From Pectobacterium versatile (GTDB taxonomy: Bacteria; Pseudomonadota; Gammaproteobacteria; Enterobacterales; Enterobacteriaceae), in the NCBI RefSeq assembly GCF_020166435.1, contig NZ_JAINZP010000001.1, forward strand, positions 186,001 to 250,000: 64,000 bases of DNA, in the 5' to 3' direction. The position numbers were made by a program, and so were the translations under genes. Below the pieces are notes generated by a model. The model saw nothing but the letters and a program-made list of their open reading frames with translations. It was not told where the DNA came from and searched no databases. Below are positions 17,048-27,180 of the stretch, one piece after another. Numbering within the stretch: the first letter of the stretch is position 1; every line of letters begins with the position of its first letter.

Positions 17048-18142
17048 TTACTGTTTGAAAATGCCTCTGGCGTAGCGTGGTTCACTACGCCAGTACTGTG
17101 CAGGGGCGGATACCTGTGCGCCGAGTCTGGCGGCCGCATGCCACGGCCAGCGAGGATCGAAGAGTATCGCGCGAGCCAGCCCGATAGCATCTGCCTCACC
17201 GGTTGCAACGATCGCTTCAGCCTGTTCCGGTTCGGTGATCAATCCAACGGCGATGGTCGTAATGCCAACTTCTTGTTTAATCCTCTGCGCATAGGGAACC
17301 TGATAATTAGGCGCAGGATGAATCTGCTGTAATGGTGATAGTCCACCACTGGATACATGGATGAAATCGCAGCCCAATTCGTGCAGTGCTTTACTGAGCT
17401 GTACGGACTGTTCCAGATCCCAGCCGCCTTCCACACCATCTGTCGCAGAAATGCGCACACCAACGGCTTTATGTTCAGGGAAAACGTCGCGTATCGCGCG
17501 GTAAATTTCAATGATCAGACGCATTCGATTTTGAAGCGAACCGCCATAGCCATCCGTGCGCTGATTTGTCAGCAGCGAAAGGAACTGGTGCAGTAAATAG
17601 CCGTGAGCAGCGTGAATCTCTATCAGATCAAAGCCCAGACGATCCGCACGTTTAGCTGAGTCAACGAACGCGTTAATTAGCGCACGGATTTGCGGTTCTG
17701 ACATGGCCTGTGGTGTCGCATCACTGGCGTTGTAAGGAACAGCCGATGGCGCGATAGTCTGCCATCCTCCCTGTTCTGGGCGCAGAAATGCCCGTCCGCT
17801 CCACGGAACGCCCGTTGAGGCTTTGCGACCCGCGTGCCCCAACTGTATGCCGAGGGGCATGTCAGAATAGGTTTTGACAGACTGAATTACGCTGGCAAGG
17901 GCTTGTTCGGTTGCGTCATCCCACAAACCAAGGTCGTGCGGGGAGATCCGACCTTCTGGCGAAACCGCGGTAGCTTCGATAATGAGCAACCCTGCGCCAG
18001 AATGTGACAGGTTACCTAAATGCATTGTATGCCAGGCTGTCGCCTTGCCGTCCTCAGCCGAATACTGACACATGGGGGCAATGATGATTCGGTTGGGCAG
18101 TTCGAGTTTACCAAGCGATACAGGGGAGAAAAGCTGACTCAT
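17048..18142 (-). CDS. Old yellow enzyme, NADH:flavin oxidoreductase (YqjM/XenA type)
   Basis: 364-residue FMN-dependent TIM-barrel ene-reductase. C25 in APMCQYSA is the redox-tuning Cys typical of the YqjM/XenA (class III) subgroup. The substrate-binding pair H177 and H180 lies in EIHAAHGYLLHQFLSLLTNQ, followed by RTDGYGGS, and a GLARAILFDPRWPW block closes the barrel. It reduces activated C=C bonds using NAD(P)H; the physiological substrate is unknown. A 6-bp hairpin (AGGCGA/TCGCCT, 17007-17029) sits just past the stop but lacks a good U-tract. It is divergent from trhO and upstream of lpxL. Confidence 0.92.
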   Translation of the reverse strand: MSQLFSPVSLGKLELPNRIIIAPMCQYSAEDGKATAWHTMHLGNLSHSGAGLLIIEATAVSPEGRISPHDLGLWDDATEQALASVIQSVKTYSDMPLGIQLGHAGRKASTGVPWSGRAFLRPEQGGWQTIAPSAVPYNASDATPQAMSEPQIRALINAFVDSAKRADRLGFDLIEIHAAHGYLLHQFLSLLTNQRTDGYGGSLQNRMRLIIEIYRAIRDVFPEHKAVGVRISATDGVEGGWDLEQSVQLSKALHELGCDFIHVSSGGLSPLQQIHPAPNYQVPYAQRIKQEVGITTIAVGLITEPEQAEAIVATGEADAIGLARAILFDPRWPWHAAARLGAQVSAPAQYWRSEPRYARGIFKQ

Positions 18143-18358
18143 AATGACAGATCCTTCGATGATGATACTTCATGAAAGCGAAAATGAATCCAAGAGGTCA
18201 TTGGTTTACGGTAGATTACTCTTTCTCGTTGCGCTATTCATTTCATGCCCTGACAGCCTCAGCGCTATCAGGTATGATGCCGGGCGATTCGATGTATCGA
18301 GCTATAGCTTGACATTGAATGTCACACGCTAACCTCAATGAAGACAGGAACGTACACC

Positions 18359-19426
18359 ATGCCAGTGTTACATAACCGAATTTCTAATGAGGAACTGAAG
18401 GCACGTATGCTTGCGGAAACCGAGCCGCGTACCACAGTCTCCTTCTATAAATATTTTACGATTGACGATCCAAAAGCCTTTCGCGATTGTCTGTATATTC
18501 AGCTTGAGCAATATAAGGTCTTCGGGCGTATTTATATTGCCACTGAAGGGATTAACGCCCAAATCAGTGTGCCCAATAATCAGTTCGATACCTTTAAAGC
18601 TGCATTGTTCAGTGCGCATCCGGCACTCGATCAGATTCGCTTAAATATCGCTCTAGAAGATGACGGGAAATCGTTCTGGGTATTGCGTATGAAAGTACGC
18701 GAACGGATTGTTGCCGATGGCATTGACGATCCTACCTTTAACCCGGCGAATGTTGGGCAATACCTGAAAGCCGATCAGGTTAATACGATGGCTGACGATC
18801 CTGATACCGTGTTTGTCGATATGCGTAATCATTACGAATATGAAGTCGGGCATTTCGAGAATGCACTGGAAGTGCCGTCGGATACGTTTCGTGAGCAGTT
18901 GCCGATGGCAGTGGAAATGCTGGATGAGGCGCGTGATAAAAATATTGTCATGTACTGCACGGGCGGTATCCGTTGCGAGAAGGCCAGCGCCTACATGCTG
19001 CATCACGGCTTTAAGAACGTGTATCACGTCGAGGGCGGCATTATCGAGTATACGCGTCAGGCTAAAGCTCAGGGTTTACCGCTGAAGTTTATCGGCAAGA
19101 ATTTCGTGTTTGATGAACGTATGGGAGAGCGTATCTCTGATGATGTTATCGCGCATTGCCATCAGTGTGGAGCGTCGTGTGATAGCCACACTAACTGCCG
19201 TAATGAAGGGTGCCATCTTCTGTTTATCCAATGTCCGAGCTGTGCCGCAAAATACGAAGGTTGCTGTAGCACGCAGTGTCAGGATGAAACGACGTTGCCG
19301 CTCGAAGAGCAGAGAGCGATACGCAGCGGGCGTGAAAATGGGATGAAGATCTTCAATAAATCCAAAGGATTGTTGCAGTCAACGTTGCACATTCCTGCAC
19401 CGGTAGCGAAAGACAAGGCTGAATAG
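18359..19426 (+). CDS. trhO: tRNA uridine(34) hydroxylase, rhodanese-like
   Basis: 355 residues, formerly YceA. TrhO hydroxylates U34 of certain tRNAs to 5-hydroxyuridine using O2, the precursor of the cmo5U/mcmo5U modifications. It has an N-terminal acylphosphatase-like domain ([19 protein letters not shown]...), then a rhodanese domain with the active-site loop [10 protein letters not shown] (C200), and a C-terminal Cys-rich part ([26 protein letters not shown]) that probably binds a metal. CAGGA about 9 nt upstream supports the ATG at 18359 over one at 18338; E. coli TrhO also begins MPVLHNRIS. Confidence 0.95.
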   Translation: MPVLHNRISNEELKARMLAETEPRTTVSFYKYFTIDDPKAFRDCLYIQLEQYKVFGRIYIATEGINAQISVPNNQFDTFKAALFSAHPALDQIRLNIALEDDGKSFWVLRMKVRERIVADGIDDPTFNPANVGQYLKADQVNTMADDPDTVFVDMRNHYEYEVGHFENALEVPSDTFREQLPMAVEMLDEARDKNIVMYCTGGIRCEKASAYMLHHGFKNVYHVEGGIIEYTRQAKAQGLPLKFIGKNFVFDERMGERISDDVIAHCHQCGASCDSHTNCRNEGCHLLFIQCPSCAAKYEGCCSTQCQDETTLPLEEQRAIRSGRENGMKIFNKSKGLLQSTLHIPAPVAKDKAE

Positions 19427-19446
19427 CTAACGGCTCATTGTGCAAT

Positions 19447-19472
19447 AAAAGCCCTTTCCAACAGAAAGGGCT
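19447..19472 (-). terminator. Terminator of the yceI/yceJ unit
   Basis: The stem AGCCCTTTC / GAAAGGGCT with a 5-nt loop lies between convergent trhO and yceI. Read on the minus strand it is followed by TTTTATT, so it best serves yceJ-yceI; it may also slow trhO transcription. Confidence 0.65.
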
Positions 19473-19498
19473 GTGTACTGTTGATGCGTGGTGCTGCC

Positions 19499-20077
19499 TT
19501 ATTTCTGGCGAACGCCTTCAACGGCAATAATCAGTTCTACATCCTGTGAAGCTGGACCCAAATCGGTCGTGATGTTGAAGTCTTTCAGCTTGATAGTGCC
19601 TTCGGCTTGAAATCCTGCACGGTAGTTACCCCACGGGTCATCACCTTGCCCAATGAGTTTGGCATCCAGCTTAACGGGCTTGGTGACACCATTTAAGGTC
19701 AGGTTGCCAGTAATATCGTAATCTTCACCGTCTTTCTTCACTTCAGTGGATGTAAACGTTGCCTGCGGATGCTTGGTAACGTTTAAAAATTCGGCACTGC
19801 GAAGGTGCTTGTCACGTTCAGCGTGGTTAGTGTCAACGCTGTTGGTGTTGATAGTGACATTCACTTTATCCGCTGATGGGTTTTTTTCGTCAAAGGTAAA
19901 AGCGCCATCGAAGTCGTTAAAGCTGCCATAAAGCCAGCTATAACCGAGGTGTTTAATGCGGAATTCAATAAACGCGTGCTGGCCTTCTTTATCGAACTTG
20001 TACTCTGCCGCCAGTGCAGAACCGGCAGAGGCAAGCATGGATACTGCGGTCAGGCTCAGTAGTGTTTTCTTCAGCAT
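19499..20077 (-). CDS. yceI: YceI family periplasmic protein
   Basis: 192 residues with a Sec signal peptide cleaved after ALA (residue about 23). The mature part is the YceI lipocalin-like beta barrel, which in Thermus TT1927b binds a polyisoprenoid; typical blocks are [36 protein letters not shown] and [16 protein letters not shown]. In E. coli it is induced by high pH and osmotic stress. It is the downstream partner of the cytochrome b561 gene yceJ, with 26 nt between the genes, and the pair probably functions together in quinone or lipid-linked chemistry (inference). Confidence 0.93.
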   Translation of the reverse strand: MLKKTLLSLTAVSMLASAGSALAAEYKFDKEGQHAFIEFRIKHLGYSWLYGSFNDFDGAFTFDEKNPSADKVNVTINTNSVDTNHAERDKHLRSAEFLNVTKHPQATFTSTEVKKDGEDYDITGNLTLNGVTKPVKLDAKLIGQGDDPWGNYRAGFQAEGTIKLKDFNITTDLGPASQDVELIIAVEGVRQK

Positions 20078-20103
20078 TGGTATTTCTCCATAAATCCAGA
20101 AAG

Positions 20104-20658
20104 TTAAGGAACGTTGCGACCCAACATTCGTTTCAACGTGTTATCACCATCGATAAAGTGGTGTTTTAATGCGGCTAAACCGTGCAGTGCTGATAAGGCA
20201 ACCACCGCCCATGCGAGATAAAGATGCACGTCGCCTGCTATATCGGCCTGATCCGTCAAGCCGCTGACAATGGCCGGAACAGAAAACCAGCCAAAAATTG
20301 AGATGGAATGCCCTTCGGCAGTGGAAATGAGATATCCACTAATGAGAATGGCGAAAAGAATGACATAAAGCGCAATATGAGCCAGCGTCGCGCTGACGCG
20401 GGTTAATGTGGAATAGCTTTTCAACGGCGGAGGCGGTGGGGAGATAAAACGCCACACCACGCGAAAGATTAAGATGGCAAAGAACAGCACGCCAATGGCT
20501 TTGTGTATCTCTGGGGCACGGTGATACCAAATATTGTAGTACCCTAATGTGACCATCCACAGCCCTAAAGCGAACATGCCATAAACGGTTAATGCTGCAA
20601 TCCAGTGCAAAAGAATGCTGATATGGCCATAACGAGAAGAGGTATTACGCCAAAGCAT
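20104..20658 (-). CDS. yceJ: Cytochrome b561 family protein
   Basis: 184-residue inner-membrane diheme cytochrome b561 (prokaryotic Ni-hydrogenase-type b561). Four TMs are visible, with His residues well placed as heme ligands: H18 in [11 protein letters not shown]52 in EIHKAIGVL, and H144/H159 in the last two helices ([21 protein letters not shown]). It passes electrons between the quinone pool and an unknown acceptor, perhaps its partner yceI. GGAGCTATCACC before the ATG supplies the ribosome-binding site. Confidence 0.92.
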   Translation of the reverse strand: MLWRNTSSRYGHISILLHWIAALTVYGMFALGLWMVTLGYYNIWYHRAPEIHKAIGVLFFAILIFRVVWRFISPPPPPLKSYSTLTRVSATLAHIALYVILFAILISGYLISTAEGHSISIFGWFSVPAIVSGLTDQADIAGDVHLYLAWAVVALSALHGLAALKHHFIDGDNTLKRMLGRNVP

Positions 20659-21023
20659 GGTGATAGCTCCTTATCAGATCGGTAACGTAGTCAATCCGGC
20701 GAAATTTAACAGGAAGAAACATAAAATCAATATAAATTTTCAAATTGCAACATTATCATAAACATGAGCAATTTTTTTGAATTTAAATTCATAATTTATT
20801 CAGTTTGGTTATTGAAGTTATTTACTAGAAATAGATATTTCTAATGCCTGTTTTCAGGTGAAGGATGAATAAAGACGACAGTGAAATAAAGTAATGGTAC
20901 TGGGAATAGGCTCTATTAGTTGAATAATTATGTAGCAAGTGATTATTAGTATAAGGGCCGGTGGGAGTGTAAGAACAGATAGGTACGACTTAATTGATGG
21001 ATATAAAAAGAAATGAGAATAGC
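20659..21023. other. AT-rich intergenic region bssS/yceJ
   Basis: No gene or recognisable RNA. It should hold the yceJ promoter. Very AT-rich around 20710-20850. Confidence 0.35.
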
Positions 21024-21068
21024 CCTAAAATAACAACACCGCCCTATTGGCGGTGTTGTTATTTTAGG
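21024..21068 (-). terminator. Perfect 20-bp inverted repeat, terminator of bssS
   Basis: CCTAAAATAACAACACCGCC and its exact reverse complement are separated by only 5 nt (CTATT). Lying 46 nt past the bssS stop, with T-rich outer arms, it should terminate on the minus strand and could act on both. Confidence 0.8.
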
Positions 21069-21113
21069 AAAATAAATCGGTATTGAATATAATATTAATA
21101 ACGTTATCAATTA

Positions 21114-21368
21114 CTAATGTTTCCGATAATCACCGACGTCATAGTCTGTCGATTCGATTTTCGCAATGCCGGCTTCGAGTATGTGTATCAACTGCCTAGC
21201 AACATCGGTCGTTAGCCAAAGCGTCCGGTCTACATGTGCTTCATCTGGTGCTTGGTCCGAGGTGGATAAGTAGTGCAAACGGATCATCATGGCGTCATAA
21301 CTGTCAACGGTACTGATGTCCCAACCTACAAGAGGATGTGTCTGAATAACTTCATTTTCTCTATCCAT
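21114..21368 (-). CDS. bssS: Biofilm formation regulator BssS
   Basis: 84 residues, nearly collinear with E. coli BssS (YceP): NEVIQTHPLVGWDISTVDSY, RLHYLST, TLWLTTDVARQLIHILEAGI, KIESTDYDV. BssS influences biofilm formation through indole and AI-2 signalling in E. coli; the mechanism is not known. It sits next to dinI and pyrC as in E. coli. AAGGGG precedes the ATG. A 20-bp perfect inverted repeat follows it. Confidence 0.93.
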   Translation of the reverse strand: MDRENEVIQTHPLVGWDISTVDSYDAMMIRLHYLSTSDQAPDEAHVDRTLWLTTDVARQLIHILEAGIAKIESTDYDVGDYRKH

Positions 21369-21609
21369 AAATACCCCTTATTGACTAGTTACTAACATGA
21401 GTGACTAACGAGGCTTCTGGTGGCTCATTATTTTTAAATGAACATCATCAGTATACTGCTGCTTATTTAATTTATGGGAAATATTTTCAATTTTTCGTAA
21501 AAAAGATTACACAGATAGGTGTGACTAAGGGATAGATGATGCGTTAGATGAAATATCGGGACGAACAGGTTTTCATCCCGAAGGTGTTGTTAACGGGGGC
21601 GACAGAGCA

Positions 21610-21867
21610 TTATTCCACGCCAAATCCTGCATTTTTCTCTAATGCGGCAGCAAGTCGAGCAAGGTATTTCTTCATTGCAGGATCCCGGTTCTCATTTTGA
21701 GATTCGAGTGCCAGATTGTGAATCATCAGTTTGTTTGCTTTTTCATCAAGGCAGAATGCCAGGGACGAAAAGGCAAGTTCCAGAGCGTCTATTTTGCGTT
21801 GTTGCTCGCCAATCAGCTCCAGTAGTTCCCCGAATGTCATTGCCTCTTCTGGTTTTTCTACCGTCAT
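21610..21867 (-). CDS. Small hypothetical protein downstream of dinI
   Basis: 85 residues, not recognised. The sequence is soluble and strongly helical: an acidic N-terminus (TVEKPEEAMTFGELLELIGE) then QQRKIDALELAFSSLAFCLD with heptad-like Leu/Ile spacing, and a C-terminal helix MKKYLARLAAALEKNAG. It could be a small coiled-coil dimer. It lies 88 nt downstream of dinI on the same strand with no obvious terminator between, so it may be read from the LexA-controlled dinI promoter (inference). Confidence 0.65.
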   Translation of the reverse strand: MTVEKPEEAMTFGELLELIGEQQRKIDALELAFSSLAFCLDEKANKLMIHNLALESQNENRDPAMKKYLARLAAALEKNAGFGVE

Positions 21868-21955
21868 AACAGATACCCTCGGTCATAGCACATGGCGAAT
21901 TGTCGCTTTAAACTGCCATTACAGCCTATGTCTTCGTTATTTTTCAAGCTTTAGA

Positions 21956-22195
21956 TTACTCTGCGGTAAACCAGTCGTCGGCGCTTTCCCACGTTTCCTG
22001 CAAGATTTCAGAGATACGATCTTTGTCCTCTTTGCCAGCACCCATGACTGTCAGGTTATTTGCTGATGCATAACGAACTTGAATGGGTGTGTCGGGATAA
22101 ATTTTGTGAATACGCTTTTCCAGCTCATGCCTGAGTGCGTCGACTGCACCGGTGGGTAAAAGCGTTGTCTTTGCAAGAGTGATTTCTACGCGCAT
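21956..22195 (-). CDS. dinI: DNA damage-inducible protein I
   Basis: 79 residues. DinI binds RecA filaments, stabilises them and limits RecA co-protease activity, tuning the SOS response. The hallmark C-terminus KEDKDRISEILQETWESADD followed by WF is intact. The frame runs to 22207, but GGAGGT directly upstream supports the ATG at 22195, matching E. coli MRIEVTIAKT. A consensus LexA box lies 19 nt upstream. Confidence 0.95.
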   Translation of the reverse strand: MRVEITLAKTTLLPTGAVDALRHELEKRIHKIYPDTPIQVRYASANNLTVMGAGKEDKDRISEILQETWESADDWFTAE

Positions 22196-22213
22196 GCTGA
22201 CCTCCAAATTTTA

Positions 22214-22233
22214 AACTGTTTATTTATACAGTT
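22214..22233 (-). promoter_or_regulatory. LexA (SOS) box of dinI
   Basis: AACTGTTTATTTATACAGTT has the CTGT-N8-ACAG core with an AT-rich spacer. It lies 19 nt before the dinI start codon, so LexA would block the dinI promoter. Confidence 0.85.
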
Positions 22234-22267
22234 ATCGTGAGTGGGGAACAAGACACGCAATAAAATT

Positions 22268-22295
22268 TAGCCCATCGGCATAATGCGGATGGGCT
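22268..22295 (-). terminator. Possible terminator of pyrC
   Basis: AGCCCATC / GATGGGCT hairpin just past the pyrC stop; on the minus strand it is followed by AAATTTTATT. The U-tract is weak. Confidence 0.55.
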
Positions 22296-22301
22296 TGTCG
22301 A

Positions 22302-23345
22302 TTAACGGACTGACCAACTGAGGCTTTGGCCAGCCAGGAAGGGGATTAGCGATTCGTCGCCGAGAGCGATTTCTTCGGGGAACGTGACGGTTTCACGATG
22401 AAATTCAATCCAGCTGTCGTTTACCGGCAGGCCATAAAAACGTGGGCCGTTCAGGGAGCAGAATGCTTCGAGTTTATCCAGCGCGTTCATTTCTTCAAAA
22501 ACGGTAGCGTAGGTACTTAATGCCGCCTGAGCATTGAACACACCGGCACAGCCGCAGTTGGACTCTTTTCTGTGTTTTGCATGGGGCGCGGAGTCAGTGC
22601 CGAGGAAAAGCCGGTCGCAACCGCCAGCGACCGCTTCACGTAGCGCCTGCTGATGCGTATTGCGTTTTAAGATGGGCAGGCAATATAGGTGAGGGCGAAC
22701 GCCACCAACCAGCATATGATTGCGGTTAAACATCAGATGCTGCGGTGTAATGGTTGCGGCGAGATAATCATTACCTTCAACAACATACTGCGCGGCTTCT
22801 TTCGTCGTAATGTGCTCAAGGACGACCTTCAGCTCAGGGAACTGTTTGCGTAATGGTTCCAGCACCGTTTCGATGAAGCGCGCTTCCCGATCGAAAATAT
22901 CCACGGCAGAGTCGGTAACTTCACCGTGGATGAGTAACGGCATGCCAATTTTCTGCATTTGTTCCAGAATGCCAGAAATATTGGCGACGCTGGTGACCCC
23001 ATGGCTGGAGTTCGTTGTCGCATTGGCCGGATAGAGTTTGGCTGCAGTAAAGACGCCTTGCTCAAAGCCACTCACGATTTCGTTGGCATCAAGCGCATCG
23101 GTCAGGTAGCACGTCATCAGCGGATGAAAGTTATCACCCTGCGGGACCGCGGCTAAAATACGCTGACGATACGCGATAGCGCTGGCTACGCTGGTAATCG
23201 GCGGTGTCAGGTTAGGCATAACAATCGCACGGCCGAAGAAACGGCTGGTATAGGGGAGAACGGTTTCCAACATCCGATCGTCACGCAGGTGAATGTGCCA
23301 ATCGTCAGGGCGACGGATTTTAAGGATAGTGGGCTGTGCGATCAT
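22302..23345 (-). CDS. pyrC: Dihydroorotase
   Basis: 347-residue type II dihydroorotase, the third step of de novo pyrimidine synthesis (N-carbamoyl-aspartate to dihydroorotate). Binuclear zinc-site elements: DDWHIHLR (H17, H19), the carboxylated Lys in [13 protein letters not shown] (about 103), His of LLIHGEV and of VVLEHITT, and Asp of [10 protein letters not shown]. The usual catalytic loop CGCAGVF is also present. GGAG lies 8 nt upstream of the ATG. In E. coli pyrC is controlled by nucleotide-dependent start-site switching; I could not confirm the leader hairpin here. Confidence 0.96.
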   Translation of the reverse strand: MIAQPTILKIRRPDDWHIHLRDDRMLETVLPYTSRFFGRAIVMPNLTPPITSVASAIAYRQRILAAVPQGDNFHPLMTCYLTDALDANEIVSGFEQGVFTAAKLYPANATTNSSHGVTSVANISGILEQMQKIGMPLLIHGEVTDSAVDIFDREARFIETVLEPLRKQFPELKVVLEHITTKEAAQYVVEGNDYLAATITPQHLMFNRNHMLVGGVRPHLYCLPILKRNTHQQALREAVAGGCDRLFLGTDSAPHAKHRKESNCGCAGVFNAQAALSTYATVFEEMNALDKLEAFCSLNGPRFYGLPVNDSWIEFHRETVTFPEEIALGDESLIPFLAGQSLSWSVR

Positions 23346-23528
23346 GGAATTGCGCTCCGGCGGTCAGTAGAAAAACATCGTCTTCGGTTGGGTTTGGGAC
23401 TGATACGGCGGGGGATAAGGATAAGCGTAAAGCCATTTGAATGCATCCGTTTGTTGATGAATGCTTGAAATTAACGGCGGATTGGCATTTGATAGCATTA
23501 TCTTTTCATTGATAAACAAGGGATGTAT

Positions 23529-23816
23529 ATGGAAATTCGTATCGTTGCCACTATTCAGGCGAAGGCTGAGTTCATTGCTGATGTTACCGCAACGCTAAAA
23601 CGCGTGGTATCACCTAGCCGACAGGAAGCGGGCAATGCGCAGTATGATCTGCATGAAGTCGCGGATAAACCCGGTTCGTTTGTGTTCTTCGAACGCTGGA
23701 AGGATCGTGATGCTGTGGCATCACATGAGCAGAGTGAGCATTTTAAACGCTTCTTGGTGGAACTGGATGGCAAAACAGACAATGTAGATATCAAATTATT
23801 GAATTTTTTAGGTTAA
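23529..23816 (+). CDS. Antibiotic biosynthesis monooxygenase-domain protein
   Basis: 95 residues of the ABM ferredoxin-like fold (YgiN/quinol monooxygenase type): RIVATIQAKAEFIADVTATL, SRQEAGNAQYDLHEV, FVFFERWKDRDAVASHEQSE, HFKRF. Such proteins are dimers without metal that oxidise quinols or aromatic substrates, or act in stress defence; the substrate is unknown. Two ATGs lie 6 nt apart (23523, 23529); AAGGG spacing favours the second. It is convergent with rne, separated by a bidirectional terminator. Confidence 0.85.
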   Translation: MEIRIVATIQAKAEFIADVTATLKRVVSPSRQEAGNAQYDLHEVADKPGSFVFFERWKDRDAVASHEQSEHFKRFLVELDGKTDNVDIKLLNFLG

Positions 23817-23834
23817 TAAAAGATTGTACATAAA

Positions 23835-23862
23835 AAAACACCCGCTAATTAGCGGGTGTTTT
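23835..23862. terminator. Bidirectional terminator, monooxygenase gene / rne
   Basis: Perfect palindrome AAAACACCCGCT-AATT-AGCGGGTGTTTT. With A-runs left and T-runs right it can terminate from both sides; it lies 18 nt past the rne stop. Confidence 0.9.
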
Positions 23863-23880
23863 GGTCTATAAAAATCAGAA

Positions 23881-26800
23881 TTACTCGTTGACTGGAGTAG
23901 GCTTGGTTGCTGGCGCAGTTGACTGGTTAACTGCGGCATGACCGCCTGCCGAACCTTTTCCTGAGAACGGATAGGCTGGGCGTACCCAATCACTGTGTAG
24001 AGCAGGCTCCACGTGGTATGCCGGTGCCGGTGCTTTAGTCATTGGTGCCGTTACATGGAGCTTATGGCGAGGTTGTTCAACAACATCAACAGCCGCTGGT
24101 TTTGCTACGCTCATTGCGGGCTCTTCCACAACCTGCTGTGTTCTGGTGGTGGCTACTGGCTCATCCTGAACGCTTTGTGGCTGACGGACTTCCTGTGCTG
24201 CGGAAATCTCTGGGGTAGAAACCGGTTCTGCCACATCGGCTGTTTCAGTTGCAACCTCTTCAGTAACTATTTCTTCAGTCACTATGTTTTCAGCAACGGT
24301 GTTTTCAGCAGCAACAGCCTGTGCATCTTCGGTTACCTGAGTTGCAATAGTATCATCAACTTCAACGGCTTTTGCTTCTTCAACTGCACTCACTGCGCTG
24401 GCATCATCGATAGCCGTATTCTCGGTGATTGGCTCAACGACAGTGTCTTCGTTTACAGCACTCACTTCGACATCCGCTACATTGCTATCCTGAATGACGT
24501 CCGCGGACTGTGCTGTTGCTGTTACAGCAGTGTCTTCCTGAATGGCTGCTTCAGTAATTGCAACGTTTTCAATTGCGTTGGATTCAGCTGTACCGGGTTG
24601 TACAGTCACTGCGGTTTCGAGAACGGCTGGTAACAACAGTGTTTCGATTGCTGCCACATTTTCTTCTGGCTGTTGGCTTTCAGTTTGCTGTGACTGTGTA
24701 ACAGGGTAACTAACCCATACTTTTCCTGATGCCATTTCCGGTGATGCGGCGGCAAATTCCAACTGCATTGGTGATTGAGATGGGTAACGCTCATCACGAT
24801 ATCGACGACGGCGCTGGCCGCTGACGCGCAGGTGGCGAGGCGAACGGCGTGAGCGACGTGGCATGCCGCCATTTTCGCCATTGCCACGATTTGCATCGTT
24901 TTGCTCGTTATCGCTCTCGTTATTGTCTACCGCAACGTCGTTTGGCTTAACGTAAGGTTGAACCAGTTCAGGTGCTTCAGCAACCAGTGCCGTATTATCA
25001 GAGAGAGTATCCTGCTGAGTTTCAGACTGGACACGTACTTTCTGCGTTAACTGACGGCGTTGGCGACGTTGCATCACTTGAGTCGGTTTATCCTGCTCGC
25101 CTGCATTGTCATCTGACTCATCAACTACTGGCTGTGTTTTTTCCTCAGCAGGAGGAGCCTGACGGCGCTCGTCCTGACGACGACGCTGACGTTCAGCACG
25201 TGGTTCACGGCGCGGTTGTTCTTCCGAACCGGCTTTCTCCACATTATCCACAGAGCGGGTTTCAACAATCGCTTCGTCGTTTTGTCGCTTATTTCGGCGC
25301 TGATCATCACGATTGTCACGAGAGCCACGGTCACGGCGATTATTGCCCTGACGGCGTGAGTTCCGACGTTCAGAACGCTGACCTTCAGTAGATTTCTCTT
25401 CTTCTGTCTTCTTCTCGTCAGCAGCATCCACTGTTTTTGCAACAGGTTCAGAGGCGAAGACACCTTTCAAGGCGCTGAAGAAACGGCTAATGAGGCCTGG
25501 CTGAGCATCCTCTGCGGCTTTCGCTACAGCAGGAGCCGCTTTGGCAACTGGAGGCGTGGTTTCCTCTGGCATTTCAGCCATGCTAAACGTTGCTAAAGCG
25601 GGTTGCTCAGGCTGTTTACGCTCGATCGTTTGTTCGTCTTGCAACTGCTGCGTTTCCGTTTCCAAACGTTGAGGCAGCAAATAGCTGAGCGTCGGTTTTT
25701 CTTCGCCTTTACGGACGCGAACAACGGAGTAGTGCGGCGTCTGCATACCGTCGTGTGGCACGATGATCGCGCGCACGCCGCCTTGACGTTTCTCAATGGC
25801 GTTAACGGCGTCACGCTTCTCGTTCAGTAGATAAGAGGCAATTTGGACTGGAACAATCGCGTGGACTTCTTTGGTGTTTTCTTTCAGCGCTTCTTCTTCA
25901 ATCAGACGAAGAATAGACAGTGAAAGTGATTCATTGTCACGAATCGTGCCTGTGCCGCTACAGCGCGGGCAGACGTGGTGGCTGGATTCACCCAATGAAG
26001 GGCTCAGACGCTGACGTGACATTTCCAGCAGACCGAAGCGGGAAATCCGACCGATCTGAATACGTGCACGATCCTGACGCACGGAGTCACGTAGGCGGTT
26101 TTCAACTTCACGCTGGTGACGAACCGGAGTCATATCGATGAAGTCGATAACGATCAGGCCACCGAGGTCACGCAAGCGCAATTGGCGGGCAATTTCGTCT
26201 GCGGCTTCAAGGTTAGTATTAAACGCCGTTTCTTCAATGTCACCACCGCGTGTGGCTCGAGCGGAGTTGATATCAATGGCCGTCAGTGCTTCGGTAGTAT
26301 CGATAACGACAGAGCCGCCGGACGGCAGGCGAACTTCACGCTGGAAAGCTGACTCGATCTGCGATTCGATCTGATAGTGGCTAAAAAGAGGGATTTCACC
26401 ACTGTACAATTTGATTTTGCTACTGAAATCGGGACGGCCCAGCGCAGAAATGTGTTCTTTCGCCAGATCGAGAATTTTCGGGTTGTCGATCAGGATTTCG
26501 CCAATATCTGGGCGCAGATAATCACGGAAAGCGCGAACGATCACGTTACTTTCCTGATGAATCAGGAATGGTGCCGAGCGGCCTTCAGCGGCTTTTTTGA
26601 TCGCGTCCCAGTGTTTCAGACGGAAAGCCAAGTCCCATTGCAATGCTTCGGCGGACTTACCCACACCAGCAGTACGAACAATGAGGCCCATGCCGTCAGG
26701 CAATTGTAACGATCCCAGCGCTTCTTTGAGCTCGGTGCGATCGTCACCTTCTATCCGGCGTGAAATGCCGCCTGCACGAGGGTTATTCGGCATTAAGACC

Positions 26801-27180
26801 AGATAGCTACCAGCCAGGCTGATAAAGGTGGTAAGGGCTGCGCCTTTGTTGCCACGCTCTTCTTTATCTACCTGAACAATGACTTCCTGACCTTCACGCA
26901 ACACGTCTTTGATGTTAGGACGACCGTGGGAGGAATAGTTGTTAGGGAAGTATTCGCGGGCGATTTCTTTAAGAGGGAGGAAACCGTGTCTTTCAGCTCC
27001 GTAATCAACAAAAGCCGCTTCAAGACTAGGTTCGATACGAGTGATTTTACCTTTGTAGATATTTGCTTTCTTCTGCTCATGACCCGGACTTTCGATATCC
27101 AAATCATACAGCCGTTGACCATCAACCAAGGCAACACGCAACTCTTCCTGCTGAGTTGCGTTAATTAACATTCTTTTCAT
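23881..27180 (-). CDS. rne: Ribonuclease E
   Basis: 1099-residue endoribonuclease, core of the RNA degradosome. The N-terminal catalytic half (about 1-530) is almost identical to E. coli: S1 domain ([20 protein letters not shown]), 5'-sensor, the DNase I-like Mg site (D in [13 protein letters not shown] and in VIDFIDMTP) and the Zn-link CPRCSGTG. The C-terminal half is disordered: an amphipathic membrane anchor [13 protein letters not shown] near 560-573, two Arg-rich RNA-binding stretches (about 600-680 and 770-800), a long acidic Val/Ala/Glu region (about 840-1025), and a C-terminal PNPase-type motif. The ATG at 27180 ([11 protein letters not shown]) is preferred to 27186. It is probably autoregulated through its long leader. 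Confidence 0.97.
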   Translation of the reverse strand: MKRMLINATQQEELRVALVDGQRLYDLDIESPGHEQKKANIYKGKITRIEPSLEAAFVDYGAERHGFLPLKEIAREYFPNNYSSHGRPNIKDVLREGQEVIVQVDKEERGNKGAALTTFISLAGSYLVLMPNNPRAGGISRRIEGDDRTELKEALGSLQLPDGMGLIVRTAGVGKSAEALQWDLAFRLKHWDAIKKAAEGRSAPFLIHQESNVIVRAFRDYLRPDIGEILIDNPKILDLAKEHISALGRPDFSSKIKLYSGEIPLFSHYQIESQIESAFQREVRLPSGGSVVIDTTEALTAIDINSARATRGGDIEETAFNTNLEAADEIARQLRLRDLGGLIVIDFIDMTPVRHQREVENRLRDSVRQDRARIQIGRISRFGLLEMSRQRLSPSLGESSHHVCPRCSGTGTIRDNESLSLSILRLIEEEALKENTKEVHAIVPVQIASYLLNEKRDAVNAIEKRQGGVRAIIVPHDGMQTPHYSVVRVRKGEEKPTLSYLLPQRLETETQQLQDEQTIERKQPEQPALATFSMAEMPEETTPPVAKAAPAVAKAAEDAQPGLISRFFSALKGVFASEPVAKTVDAADEKKTEEEKSTEGQRSERRNSRRQGNNRRDRGSRDNRDDQRRNKRQNDEAIVETRSVDNVEKAGSEEQPRREPRAERQRRRQDERRQAPPAEEKTQPVVDESDDNAGEQDKPTQVMQRRQRRQLTQKVRVQSETQQDTLSDNTALVAEAPELVQPYVKPNDVAVDNNESDNEQNDANRGNGENGGMPRRSRRSPRHLRVSGQRRRRYRDERYPSQSPMQLEFAAASPEMASGKVWVSYPVTQSQQTESQQPEENVAAIETLLLPAVLETAVTVQPGTAESNAIENVAITEAAIQEDTAVTATAQSADVIQDSNVADVEVSAVNEDTVVEPITENTAIDDASAVSAVEEAKAVEVDDTIATQVTEDAQAVAAENTVAENIVTEEIVTEEVATETADVAEPVSTPEISAAQEVRQPQSVQDEPVATTRTQQVVEEPAMSVAKPAAVDVVEQPRHKLHVTAPMTKAPAPAYHVEPALHSDWVRPAYPFSGKGSAGGHAAVNQSTAPATKPTPVNE

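Noticed and set aside
18144-18332. 62-codon plus-strand open frame before trhO
   Set aside because: No family resemblance; it fills the divergent promoter region between the OYE gene and trhO.
24013-24633. 206-codon plus-strand open frame antisense to rne
   Set aside because: It is Cys/Asn/Phe-rich with no domain, and it is opposite the low-complexity acidic tail of RNase E, where the antisense frame lacks stops by composition.
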